Positions 35,426 to 46,300 of a DNA stretch of 64,000 nucleotides are shown one piece after another. Origin of the DNA: Acanthosepion esculentum (taxonomy: Eukaryota; Mollusca; Cephalopoda; Sepiida; Sepiidae); assembly GCA_964036315.1 (NCBI GenBank), contig OZ038517.1, positions 21,960,083-22,024,082 on the forward strand. The letters are read 5' to 3'. Position numbers and translations under genes: made by a program. Under the pieces are notes generated by a model, which had not been told where the DNA came from, made no database searches, and was given only the letters and a program-made list of their open reading frames with translations. Position 1 is the first letter of the stretch; each line of letters starts with the position of its first letter.

Positions 35426-35773
35426 TTACCATAATTCCCCATGTATAATACGCATTTTTTCTAAAAAAAAAAAAATAAACAAAATTAGGGGTGCATATTA
35501 TGCACAGCTACAAAAAATCTTTAAAAAATTACCATAAAATAAGAATTATTATAAAACTAAATCAGAATAATCAAATTCTTAAAACATTTTTTTTTTAAAT
35601 AAGAGTAGGAAACGCTGGTTGTAATAAAATTGGAGAGATACAGTTTAAAGGGTTTGATTACCTAACCAGGTGTGCATGTTTGCATGAATAGAAGCATTTT
35701 CCCACACTTTCAGTACAATTTTAGGTGTGCATATTATGGATGAAGGTGTATTATGCATAGGAAATTACGGTAA
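35426..35773. mobile_element. DNA transposon/MITE with ~28-bp terminal inverted repeats
   Basis: Left end TTACCATAATTCCCCATGTA continuing TAATACGCA; right end, read inward, TTACCGTAATTTCCTATGCA continuing TAATACACC. A second inner pair GTGCATATTATG occurs at 35490 and 35727. There is no coding content; superfamily not decided. Confidence 0.8.
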
Positions 35774-37894
35774 GTATATACTGATTAAATCAAGGATACA
35801 CTAAGTAAAACTTTTTACTTTATACCCCTTGCATGTTAAGATCCCCCTCCAATCTAATGTTCATATTTGACATGTTGATGTATTTGAAGTTTTGATAAAT
35901 ATATATATAAAATAACATTTCTTTTAAAAAGAAGAAAAATCGGCATACACATAAAACAGAATTTAGTATCCTCAGAAATATGAAAGAAATTAAGCATTTT
36001 AGTACAAAAATATAGTTTAATACTTGAGTATTATAACTTTCCAAGTACATTTTTGAATTTTTATTACCTAGAACTTTTTTACAACACTGATGCATAATGA
36101 ATTTCTCACAGTATTTAGTATCGTTGAAGTTATCTTTGACATTTTTGTCGAGATTTACAAACCCTACGTTTTGTTCAATTTCGAAAACCAATCATTGAAA
36201 TATGAATAAGCTGATTTGGAGAAATACTTTGACAAAAACCGTACTTAGCAGTTTAATAACTTCTTTAATTTAATCTTATAGGACTTCATGGTAGACAATA
36301 TTTTTTAATTTGGTTTCAATTGGTCAATGTATGGCTATTTTAGAGGGTGTGAAAGACGAACTAATAGAAGTCACATAATTTTATATATAGACTGACCCAT
36401 GCTCAACCATTATTAAAAATACTTCAAAATAAAGAATAAGCTCTTTGCAATGATCAAACTGTTTTTTTTTTTTTTAACCTTGGAGACCTTACTGTGATAG
36501 CTTCTCTTATCAATTGAGCTGGCAAAGCTTTTTAGTTGACAGAAGATCAATAAGCTTATTCCTCATTGAAAATAAAGGATAATCACTTGGTGATTGGCAC
36601 TGTTAACAAAAGTCATCACAAATTGGTTTCACTGCTAAGAAGGGCAGAGAGTCAGTTGGTCACATGTCCACATGGCAAAATACAATTGACAAAGTTTGAA
36701 AACTAAGTAAATTTGACATGATCCTCATGTATTGGACTCATTATGGTTCCCCCGTCGAGGCGTGGTGGTCAGCTGCCTGATGTGCAGTGGTTGATCAGTT
36801 AGCCGAGTAGGCGATGTGTTACCGGTCATGCCTTTGAGTTTGAAAATACATTTGAAAACAGTCAACCAATCTCCATGGGCCGAATGTCTACAGTGCAGTC
36901 TGTTTGAGAATGGTTGCATTAGTCATCTAGGCATAATATGGATGGGTGTACACGGCTGACTGTGTGTTAGAAATTAGCTTTGTATGTGTAACCAATGTTC
37001 ACAAGCTAAATGAGCATCAACTTGTGGCAGTTTTCAAATGATGGCCTTTTGCAGTGAAAAGCAACTGAAATTAAGATGGAAGATACACATGATGAAAATT
37101 AATAAGCTTACATTTTTAGTAGACTGTAACTTTTTGTATACATCTATATTAAATAAAAAAAATAAATAAAAAAATGTCCATGTTCATTGTTCCAAAGTCA
37201 TCCTGGTGAAAGAAAAGAAAAATTTTAGATACCCACCCTCCATACATACCTCGCACACATACCTCCTCTTCTTAATGTTATTGGTATAAAAAATATTAAG
37301 AATTAAATCATAGTCATCTCAATGTAACAAAAGTTGTTTTTTTTTAATATAAAATAGGTATACAAACTTGAGAAAACACTACTTTATATGCAAGTTAATG
37401 TTGATGAAATGCACAAAGAAATTCTCTCTCTCTCACACGTTTTTTTTTAGAGGCCCCCCCCCCCAATAAAGCCTATCTCGGCATTACAGGCTTTTCCTGA
37501 CATCCTTTATAACCAAACACATCCTATTTTTCACTCTTCATTTGTTAGATCTTGGCATTATCTGAAATGTTGAGTGCAAGGTCTGGCTTCAGCCATACAG
37601 TCATAAATTGTCCCCTCCTCCAACTCCATCAGCTATCCCACCACCATAATAGTACCACAAACTCCTCTCCCTATCTCCTCAAGAAGTTAAGGTTTGCTTT
37701 TATACTGTGATAGGAATGCCATATCATGAATTGTTTTATTTCTTTCCTGTTCATTTATTTCTCTGCCTCTTTGCATGCATGTATGTATTCAGGAGAAGAG
37801 TGTTGTGTGTGCATATGTGCGTGTTGACAAGAGGTGTGTAAACTAGCCAAAAGGTTGGGAGTTTGACCATAGAAAATATCCCCCCACCTCTCAA
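35774..37894. other. Intergenic DNA
   Basis: A 123-codon minus-strand frame (35820-36191) is AT-driven with no known motif. A somewhat GC-richer segment at 36735-36935 looks like repeat-derived sequence but I cannot name it. A C9 tract lies at 37456. Confidence 0.5.
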
Positions 37895-38235
37895 CAGTGT
37901 GCATAGATCACATCATGGTTATCAGTACAGAAAGTGGAATTGGCAAGCTGGGTTCAAATTCCAGTCTAGCCTGTTGTGTTCATTTTTGCACTAACACTTT
38001 TGGGAAAGACATGAATCCATATTTTTTTTTTGTTATTTGTTATGAAGTAAAATAGCAAAGTAGACTGGACTCTTGAGCGTTGCATGGCAACCAGTCTACA
38101 AGGACAGCTCTGAATTTAAAACCATGGAGAAGACAACAGGGAAATGACTTCATTATCTTTCTCAAGAATACATGGCAATTCAGTGATAATAAAAAAAAAT
38201 GGGATCTGTTGAGAGCTGTGATTGCTTAAGTCCCA
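37895..38235 (+). mobile_element. tRNA-derived SINE, second subfamily
   Basis: The B-box-like GGGTTCAAATTCC (about 37950) follows a degraded A-box region. Then come ACTTTTGGGAAAGACATGAATCC, GCATGGCAACCAGTCTAC, AAACCATGGAGAAGACAAC and CATGGCAATTCAGTGATAA, ending around GTGATTGCTTAAGTCC. Related, less complete copies lie at 14790, 24180 and 52815. Confidence 0.78.
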
Positions 38236-39985
38236 AGAGGGGAAAACAAAATAAATATAGACTTTCCATCATCTCTTCAAGGTGGTCCTCTTGAATATGT
38301 TTATGATTGGCTCACAAATGGTGGTAGGAAAAATCTGTTCTCATTTGGTTTATTCATGCTGTTCAAATTCCTGAAATTATTGGGAATGGTAATATTAGCC
38401 ATTTCCTTATAAGGAAACAGTTGGCATTCATTGACTGAGCAGCCAGTGCTCATTTTGATTAAAATTTATGAAACCTCTAAAACAATTTGGTGTACTTGGG
38501 CCTTCTTGCCAGCAAGATAACGGACTGTTGAAAGGACAGTTTTTCCATTGATACTGCTATTATTTTAACTACCTTTCATCCTTGGCAATATTGTTTTAAA
38601 AAGTGATGATTAGAATTGTAATGAAACTGAAACATATGATGAAAAATCATGCAACTAGTTGTTGAAATAGTTGAAGATGTTCTGAACAGACTTGGTATAG
38701 AGATTTACTAAGCAGAGCTTAGATGTGGTGAAGGCTACTGGTATGTAGCACCTAGTGAGGATCAAACTCATGGCTCATAATTGATCAAGTGACACAAACT
38801 TGGTAACCATAACACAGTGTCAGTGTCCAACAGACCTTGCAGATATACACACACACACACACTTAAGCTGTACAGTTGTTAACTTACCAAAGATTTATTC
38901 TATAGGTTTCAAAGCTTAACTATTTACAGGCTTTGTTTTAGCAGTAGTAAGAATATACATACACACTTGTAAATAAATGCTCTGTTTGATAGTAAGTAGG
39001 ACACATTTTTTTCCTCTCCAAAATTACCACAAACTTACTTTGTCTACTGTATGTGAACATTAAGCCTTTCCTTTTTTTTTTTTTTTTTTTTCTTAAGCCT
39101 TGATTATTATAAACTAACAGTATTTCCTGGATATTTCCTGTTAAAAGGAATGAGTATCTTTTCTGTCTATATTGCCATTAAGTATGGAGAGTCGTATACA
39201 TATATGCACTTTAGAAAGATTAATTTATGCACCTTACTTGCTTTGAAAATAACTCTCAACTAGCTTATGGTTGAATTGGCATAGCAGCTAACCAGATGTA
39301 GCATTGAAGAGAATAAACGAGGAACTAGGCAAGAGAGATTTATTCATTTGCATTTATCTTGAGTGCTGCAGAAAATATTTTGCCTGGACTTTTACCAGTC
39401 ATTGCCAGATATCACTTATTTTGGGTTTTTTAATTATTGCTCAAAGACCTATTTGAGGTATTTTGAACTAACTCTTGCCAAAAGATTTTTTGCTTAGCTT
39501 TCTAATTTTATTTATTTTTTCATAAGGAATTTTTTTTACTTGGTGTGTGCAAAAGTTTCCAGTATACTCTTTTGAAAACTGAAACTTAATACACAGACAG
39601 AAATTATTTTGGGGGCACACACACACACACACACACACACAGTTCAAAATTTTGAAGCCATCCCTGGTATTTTTTTTAAAAAATTGGCCCAAAAAGTAGT
39701 TGTATTGTACTTTAAATATGAGAAAATTATTATACATGGTTAAAAAAAAGAAAAGTGAGACATGATTAATTATTAGAAATTTTATTATGACGAAAAGAAA
39801 AACATTTTATGATTTAAATTTTGCTCTTGTCAAAATATATTTCTTTAGCCTTGACTACTGCAGCACAAGTTTCTCAAAGTTTGATAATTGATTCCATTCT
39901 TTTTTTTTTTTTTTTCTGTCCAGTTCATCCCATGCTAAATCTGGAGATGGTTTAAAACTTTTGAACTATAGTGTATATAATATAT
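38236..39985. other. Intergenic DNA
   Basis: CA microsatellites at 38847-38862 and 39617-39641 and a T20 tract near 39070. The stretch 38700-38820 has a tRNA-like look (ACTAAGCAGAGCTTAGATGT), echoed at 43147 (ACTAAGTGTAGCTTAGATGT), so it may be another SINE family. Confidence 0.45.
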
Positions 39986-40201
39986 ACTCATGTTTGAGAA
40001 GACACTCTGTTTATTAAACAGTATATTTATTTTTGTCTGCCAGCCTGAATATTTGAGAAATCTTATTAAAGAAAAAATATGTATCTTGCCAGAGAGCGCA
40101 TATTTTTCTTAAATAAGATTTCTTGAATATTCAGGCCGGTAGACTAAAATAAATAAGTATACTATTTAATAAATAAATGAAGTGTCTACTCAAATATGAT
40201 T
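39986..40201. mobile_element. Foldback element, 216 bp
   Basis: Arms of about 95-100 bases mirror each other (for example CCTGAATATTTGAGAAATC opposite GATTTCTTGAATATTCAGG) around a centre at about 40090 containing TTGCCAGAGAGCGCA. Several mismatches and small gaps; no open frame. Confidence 0.82.
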
Positions 40202-40389
40202 AGCAACTAAAAATAACATTTAAAGTGATACAAATCTCTCAGATTAATAAATAGGAAAAAGGCATTGCTTCTTTAGAAAAATTACATAATATGTTAAGCT
40301 GTTGTATGACAAAGTGGAATAATTCTGTATAAAATGCTTCATTTTCTAAAGACTTTGTTGGACTAATGTTTTTTTTTTTAGTTTTTTTT

Positions 40390-40560
40390 TTAATCATTTC
40401 ATCCCTCAGGCAAGGCAGTAATGCCACTAGTATACAGAGGTTTACAGGGAATGAGTAAAGAGCAAGAGATGAACAGGATTCAAGCAGACAGAAGTTGATG
40501 ATTGATGCTGCATTTAAATTTTTGAAGATTCAGGGAAGCAAGGAAACGCGTTCTATTGAT
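40390..40560 (-). mobile_element. LINE 3' tail (Jockey/CR1-like family)
   Basis: The reverse complement gives CTTCAAAAATTTAAATGCAG and CATCAATCATCAACTTCTG, later AGTGGCATTACTGCCTTGCC, in the order seen at other tails of the family. Confidence 0.7.
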
Positions 40561-40623
40561 CATTTTATTGATGGAATTACGTGTGTAGCAGGGGTGGAGG
40601 GATGATATATATATATATACATA

Positions 40624-40763
40624 CAGTGTAACCCGGATATAAGAGAGTTGTCGGGACCAGAGAAGAAGTCTCTTATATCCGGGTTTTGTCTATTATATAT
40701 ATACATTAATACAGGCTCTAATTTGGGACCAAATAAAATCTATCTTATATCCGGGTTACACTG
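40624..40763. mobile_element. Tigger/pogo-like MITE, 140 bp, inverted twin of 12748-12881
   Basis: Ends CAGTGTAACCCGGATATAAG on both sides, flanked by TA. The interior TTAATACAGGCTCTAATTTG is the reverse complement of the interior of the copy at 12748. Confidence 0.88.
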
Positions 40764-40771
40764 TATATAGG

Positions 40772-41026
40772 ATGGATGGCTGGCTACTTAGGGTATTCAG
40801 CCAATTTCTCATGCAGATGCTTGATCAGACACATTGTGTTTGTTCAACACCCACAGAGCCTACCTGTGGTTTATATTGCAACTGTACTGAGTGGAAATTA
40901 GTTTCAGTTCTTGGGAGAGAGTGCATGAGCTCTTATGATCAGCAGTTTGGTCAGTGCCAGCACACTAAAACCCTCACTCATTGTACCTTGAAATTTTGTG
41001 TTATTACAACCATCGATGGTCTCTAA
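40772..41026 (+). other. Unassigned cysteine-containing open frame
   Basis: An 84-codon frame begins right after the Tigger MITE and contains a cluster CVCSTPTEPTCGLYCNC followed by three more cysteines. It has no signal peptide, splice signals or known motif and runs into LINE sequence. I record it only because the cysteine density is unusual for the region; it is probably a chance frame in repeat DNA. Confidence 0.12.
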
Positions 41027-41104
41027 ATAGTTCCGTTTATCAAATTTCACTCACAATGCTTTGGCCAACAAGTGATATGGTTTTCGGTTACTTTCCAAAG
41101 GTGC

Positions 41105-41105
41105 T

Positions 41106-41138
<33 letters not shown>
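41105..41138. repeat. (CA)n microsatellite
   Basis: About 17 CA units. Confidence 0.95.
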
Positions 41139-41142
<4 letters not shown>

Positions 41143-41159
41143 TTCAAGCTTATGGCTCT

Positions 41160-41660
41160 AGCTATTGAACACTTTCTTAAATATTCTGCTCGCTTTGAAG
41201 GCCATAAATACAAAAGCATACTGAACTTTTATGTAATATCAGCCCTCCTGTTTGCCAGTGAGTACAAGACAATCTTCTCCTAGATGAAGAAGAGAATTGA
41301 AGCAACAAAAATGTGGTTTTTACAGAAGGATGTTGAGAATTCCATGAACTAAGCACGTGAGCAACAACAGTTGAGATGGAAACAAGGATGACACTTATAC
41401 TTAACATCAGAAAGAGATTATTGAAATTTCTATGGCACATAATGAGGAAAGGGGGCTTGGAAATTTTGATACACATGACGGATTAAAGGCAAGAGGGGCA
41501 AACGAAAATACTGCATAACCTACTTACTGAGCTTGAGTAAATGCATGGCAGAACAAGATTTAGAAGAGATAACAAAAAAGACAATTTATTAAGCATTACA
41601 AAGGACAGGAAATTGTGGAGAGCCATGATCACCAATGTCCTGAACGGGCATGGTACATAG
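41160..41660 (+). pseudogene. Endonuclease-RT LINE C-terminal fragment
   Basis: Across two or three frames the order is YVISALLFASEYKTIFS, KKRIEATKMWFLQK, then LILNIRKRLLKFLWHIMRK, GGLEILIHM and DRKLWRAMITNVLNGHGT. This is the post-RT thumb/C-terminal region of endonuclease-type LINEs, where the GHIMRKEGLE and LWRAMI blocks are conserved. Frameshifts and stops are present; the RT active site and endonuclease lie upstream and are absent. Sister fragments lie at 45716-46300, 49480-49860, 23820-23925 and 59780-59894. Confidence 0.8.
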
Positions 41661-41844
41661 AAGAATTTTCATGTATTTTAATAGGTGTTATTGATTTTGT
41701 ATTACCTTTTTTTTATAATAACAAATAATGCTGGAATTTTTTGCACACCTCATAAATACAAATGCATAAAGTTCAATTAAACTTTAATGCAAATAGATGT
41801 AATGTTTTGTTTGGTTGTTTAACTACACACATAAATGTATATTC

Positions 41845-41972
41845 TGATCATGGCTTATACCCACATCACGTTGAAACAAGAGTTTCTGTGTGATCACTGA
41901 AGTTAAGCAATGTTGAACCTGGTCAGTACCTAGATGGCTGACTGTTTGGGAATACCAGGTGCTGTAAGCTTG
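41845..41972 (+). pseudogene. 5S rRNA-like sequence (pseudogene or SINE head)
   Basis: About 128 bases track 5S rRNA along the whole length. ACCCACATCACGTTGAAAC is followed by TGATCACTGAAGTTAAGCAA, which holds the internal A box. Then TACCTAGATGGCTGACTG and TTTGGGAATACCAGGTGCTG, the C-box region, run up to TAAGCTT. Substitutions at normally invariant places (for example AATGTTGAACCTGG for a usual ACGTTGGGCCTGG) argue against a functional gene. It abuts a tRNA-like SINE at 41975, so it may be a 5S-derived SINE head instead of an independent pseudogene. Confidence 0.85.
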
Positions 41973-41974
41973 GA

Positions 41975-42110
41975 TGTGCAAGTGGTGTAATGGATAATGG
42001 CTTGGAATTGGAGATTGGCCAAGTTCCAATTTCAGTTGGGTTCATTATATTCACTTATGTGCAAATATCCTTAGGAAAGTTAGCAATTCCCCTCAGTTAT
42101 GGATTAATTA
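41975..42110 (+). mobile_element. tRNA-derived SINE, partial
   Basis: GTGCAAGTGGTGTAATGGAT is the same A-box head as at 33531, followed by a degraded B box (AAGTTCCAATTTC), TATTCACTTATGTGCAAATA and CCTTAGGAAAG. It ends near 42110. Confidence 0.75.
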
Positions 42111-43716
42111 GTAAGACTTGTATCACTAAACTATTTTTATCTTAAGAAAAAATTCTTTCAATCTAAAAATATTTTCTGGCTTTAAATAACCTGCAAAATA
42201 TTGATAAGCCATAGAAAATAAAATCAAAATTTTATTTATAATTTATGTAATTAAGATTTTGCTTATCATTGCATATTGTATAATTTCCTCAGGTAAAAAT
42301 ATGCTGATTGCACTGCTGCAGAAGAATAGGACCACCCTCAATAAGGCACCCTGTGTATAAACTACATCTAGCAGCAAGGCCTCTGATCAGGAGGTTTTTG
42401 AGGAGCATCGAACCACCTCTTAATTGCTGTTGTTCCCAGGTCCACCCTGATCCAGAGTGGTAGCACCTGTTAGCGTCCCGGCTATGGGTAAACTGGGGTC
42501 AAAACACTATGAAACTATGAAAAATATGTCAATGTAACCTGATCTACAAACTGATTTCCTACAAAGAACACGTATTCTATTCATACGAATCTATCCCAAA
42601 AATCTTGTTAGCATTAAATAACCCATTGAGGTTGACTTGCTGTAAAGCAAAATAAACCAAATCAAACCAAACATTAGAAAGTATGGAGAACAGAATAGCT
42701 GAAATATTGTAATAAAAAACAACAAAAGCAAGGAAAGTAGTCTGAATTAAATATATAATTTACAATACCTTATCTAACAAAGATCTTACTAGATAAAATT
42801 GAATGAAGTGTTTTAGAAAAATTTCTTTGTGTATTGGCCATCTCCAACACTGTTGTATTAACTACAAAAAATTATACAATTTTATATATGCAAATGAGGA
42901 GGCAGTCTAAAGTTGTCAAATTGAATGAAAACATGGTAGTTTTTTAAAATTGCCTTTTCAACAAGTTGATAACTTTTCAGCACATCCTCATCTTCCTTAT
43001 GAATTATTGAAAGAGACTGTGGACATAGGAATCAACATTGCATGATGACTGTCAGTTTCTGTTTTACACTTCAAGTGATCTTCATATCAAAGTCTGTATC
43101 TATAAACACTATTAAGTATTGAGCACTCTTATGCAATGTGATTTTACTAAGTGTAGCTTAGATGTGGCACAAGGCCGCAAGTATGGCCTGAATATAAAAA
43201 CACATGAACCCTAAAGTAACCCTCTCTTTCTTCCGGGTTCCCTCTTGTGAATTGCTGACATGAACTTTCCATGCTGAAGCTACAAGGGCTGCAAATGCTT
43301 CACATAAAACACACCAACAAAGTAAGTTCCCACTATAACATATTAATGAACATTTTGTTGTGTATGCAATTTATGTCTAACAAAAGAAACTTGTTTTTAA
43401 ATTTTTGTTAATTTTGTTTTAATAAGTGTTATTTTGCATTGTGAATCAATCAGTCAGTTATTTTGTTCATGTAATCTTTACAGCACCATGTGTTATAAAA
43501 TGTTCCCACAAGAAACCTTACATGTTTAATTATTGAAGCAACTAATCACTAAAAATAAATATTCTTCCAAAATAAATATAGTAGATTTCTTAAAAACAAT
43601 TATACACATGTTCACAAAAAGAAGTGCCAAAAGTCACGGGATCACAGTATGGGAAGTTAATGGTAGATAATGCTACTATACTTTGATAACATGGAAATAC
43701 CCAGACATAGAAGTTG
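42111..43716. other. Intergenic DNA
   Basis: A moderately GC-rich block at 42300-42520 (AGCGTCCCGGCTATGGG) looks like repeat-derived sequence but I do not recognise it. No gene seen. Confidence 0.45.
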
Positions 43717-43937
43717 TGTACAGTATTTACATTAGTCAGACTATTGTCCTCATCTTTGTCGCCATATTTGTCACAACGTTTCGGCCGTTGTACGCTCCGG
43801 CCTTCTTCAGGTGGTTGGAATTTCGAACTGAAATTTGAACCACCTGAAGAAGGTCGGAGCGTACAACGGCCGAAACGTTGTGACAAATATGGCGACAAAG
43901 ATGAGGACAATAGTCCGACTACTATAAATACTGTACA
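43717..43937. repeat. 221-bp near-perfect palindrome (PAL repeat, head to head)
   Basis: Two ~100-bp arms (43717-43817 and 43837-43937) mirror each other with very few mismatches around a short AATTTCGAACTGAAATT centre that is itself symmetric. Each arm carries CCTGAAGAAGG, a GGAGCGTACAACGGCCGAAACG block, then CAAATATGGCGACAAAGATG. Single-arm copies occur at 34745 and 56735. The mirror structure produces nearly identical peptides on both strands, which are not genes. Confidence 0.95.
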
Positions 43938-44119
43938 TAATACCTCATCTCAGAAATATAGACAGACTCTGATAGAAGTTGTGATTTGATTTTTTGTCAG
44001 TCAGTGTGAACACCAAGTAAACTGTTTATGTCAAGGTGGTATGAACTACTGAAATGTGTCATAATAGTGGGTGCCAGATGGGTAGGACATTTTTTAAATT
44101 ATTTGATCGATGGTTGCAA

Positions 44120-44590
44120 GCATGGTGGTGTATTGGGAATATCTGATGAAAGGTATTACAGCATGGCTGTGTCTGGCTAGAATTGTCTGCAGTAACAGAC
44201 AAGTGACAATAGCCCAAATCACATCCACATTTAATGTGGTAGCTACCAGATGTATATCCAACAGATCAGTTCATTAGCCTTCATAATATGAGGGCAGAAG
44301 ACCCACCAGGATGCCCCTGTTAACATTATAAAACCAGATACACTGCCTTACTTTGGCATGTGATGTTGCTAATTGATACCTGGAGAACAGGCAGTATGTA
44401 TTGTGGTCTTATGAGTCTGAATTTGTTGTTTTGTAGTGATGGTATTGGTCTGATATGACCCAATGAGGCTATTGGCTTCAGTTGTCAATGAAGTACCTTG
44501 CGGGGTGTGTTCATGTGGCACAAATTGGATCCATTGCCTAAACAGATCTGGTGACCACTGTTTCACTGTTTTGTAACTATTTGCAGCCAT
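44120..44590 (+). pseudogene. Tc1/mariner-family transposase remnant, second lineage
   Basis: Broken frames give NRQVTIAQITSTFNVVATR, then RRPTRMPLLTL and a stretch aligning with the WTxxDWxxVxWSDESxFxL block (here reading WSYESEF, with the first catalytic Asp position changed to Tyr), followed by MWHKLDP. Many stops and frameshifts are present. A LINE fragment begins at about 44595, so the catalytic C-terminus is missing. Confidence 0.7.
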
Positions 44591-44594
44591 TTGT

Positions 44595-45015
44595 GAACTC
44601 CATGGCATCTTGGCTTCAGTCATTTCCCCACTGCCCTAATGTATCTTCTCTGTGACTTTTCTATAAATACTTTCATGTAACTGTTTGAATTAACTCTTTG
44701 CTGTGGTATGTAGATTTTGGGAATTTAAGCGCAGAACTAGATTGGCAGCAAGGTCTCCTCAATTCACAGTTGAATTGGCTAGATGTAACAGCAAGTTCTA
44801 TGTTAACAGTTTCTTTTCTTGCACTTCTTCCTTGTGGAACTCTTTTGTCTCCATGTTTTCCAGCCAACTTTGATCTGTCACTTATTATCTATCATATTCT
44901 TGATTACTCTTCTATTGTCCTCACTCCTTAATAATGTTTCTCTTTGTTATTCTTCTTACACACTTTGTAACCTCTTGTCTTTTATTGCTTTGCATGGGGT
45001 GATATGATTAGCAAA
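44595..45015 (+). pseudogene. Jockey/CR1-like LINE 3' fragment
   Basis: Starts at the same ORF point as a 47400 segment (GGCTTCAGTCATTTCCCCAC). It gives RRTRLAARSPQFTVE, LARCNSKFYVNSFFSCTSSL, then WNSF and a 3' tail ending GGTGATATGATTAGC with a short A run. Stops and frameshifts are present. Confidence 0.75.
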
Positions 45016-45715
45016 AAAAACCTGCAGATTTTGGATTATAAATATTATAAGTTCTCTTATGGTAAAAAAGATTTTTATTTTCCTATCAAAATCTACATTA
45101 ATTTCTATAAAAGTATTTTAATAATAATTTAATAATAAAACAACCAACCATTGAGAAAATAGAGGGTCTATCCCAAAGCTTAAGTTCAGTTTTAAATTTG
45201 CAGTTTTTCTTTTTTGTCTTTCTTTGTAGAATAAAAACACATAGGACTTTCAAAACTGAACTGAGCATGTGGTTTTTGTTTTTTTTTAATTAAAATCTGT
45301 TTAAAAATCCAAATACATCTATTCATACATTTTCAGAATGCTTTGGGCTATCAATAAGTGGATACCACTAACAAATGGACCCAAATTATCATTTGAGTTT
45401 ATAATGTATTCATAATGGGATAATTGAGAGTATACAAACATATTTTCTTATCATTTAAAGATAACAAAGATTTTGCAAGTGGCATTATTTAAAAATAGAT
45501 TCTTAAAATTTTTTTTTCAAACATAATTATCAAGCGTTATTATAGTGTAAATTTAAAACGGATGCTACATTTTTATTTATTAAAAAGTGTTTATTACACC
45601 TATCAGCTTGCACATTTGAGAAATATTAAAAATATTGGATTAAAATAAATCCATTACCTCTTTAAAAATTACACTTAAATATATAAATAATTTTTTATTC
45701 TGGTGATGATTCTTT
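45016..45715. other. Intergenic DNA
   Basis: AT-rich, nothing recognisable. Confidence 0.5.
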
Positions 45716-46300
45716 GTTGTAAATCTTTTTACTCTGGTAGTTTGAAAATGGGAACTGCAAGGATATTGATACTTACCATCAGAAAAAAAGCAGCTGAAAT
45801 TTCTGGGGTGCATAATGAGGAAAGAGGGCACGGAGAATTAAATACTCATAAGACATAGTGAAAGCAAGAGAATCTAGGGAAGCTGAGTAACCTATTTAAA
45901 AAGTTTCTATGAATGTGTGACAGAATAATAACAAATCGGTCAAAGCCATGTGTGATACACGCTTAGGCGATCATGTATCAAGAGATACATGACTGACGAG
46001 GCAGATTTTTTTCCTGCGGTAGACCAGTTGCCATCTAAAGCTATAGAACCCGGTCTGTCCTGCTATTTACCCATAACTGGGGGGAGAAGATGAGGATTCA
46101 TACCTTTCCCAAGGGTATTAGCACGTAAGTTAATGTAATGGATTCCACTGGAATTCGAATTTGGCTCTCCGATTCCTCAATCCAAGCCGCTAAGGGATGG
46201 TAAATGGTCAAAGGTTATTTACAGCAACAAAAATAAAGTGGGAAGTTGTGGAGAGTTATGATTGGCCACGTTCTGAAAGGACATGGTGCATAAAGAAGTG
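45716..46300 (+). pseudogene. Endonuclease-RT LINE fragment interrupted by a SINE
   Basis: The left part (45765-45945) reads IRKKAAEISGVHNEER-like sequence aligned in DNA with the RKRLLKFLWHIMRK region of 41160. After the SINE, TTTACAGCAACAAAAATAAA and GTTGTGGAGAGTTATGATTG then CTGAAAGGACATGGT give ATKxKxLWRVMI and LKGHG. These are the same C-terminal end as at 41580-41655. Before the insertion the LINE was therefore continuous. Confidence 0.8.
45946..46205 (-). mobile_element. tRNA-derived SINE inserted into a LINE
   Basis: The minus strand carries the body of the 33531 family (TTGGGAAAGGTATGAATCC, GGCAACTGGTCTACC, TGTATCTCTTGATACATGAT) with a degraded head. GGTCAAAG flanks it at 45938-45945 and 46206-46213, extending to AAAT on each side with one base difference: a target-site duplication. 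Confidence 0.88.

Noticed and set aside
35820..36191. 123-codon minus-strand frame
   Set aside because: AT-driven composition, Phe/Ile/Asn-rich, no motif, no splice signals; not recognised as any gene.
38700..38820. Possible tRNA gene
   Set aside because: Some tRNA-like wording and a partner at 43147, but no acceptor stem or consistent B box; better explained as a SINE fragment.
41823..42029. Minus-strand 68-codon frame
   Set aside because: Antisense of the 5S-like sequence and the SINE head.
43590..43989. Matching SSSLSPYLSQRFGRC peptides on both strands
   Set aside because: Produced by the palindrome at 43717-43937; each arm is non-coding dispersed repeat.
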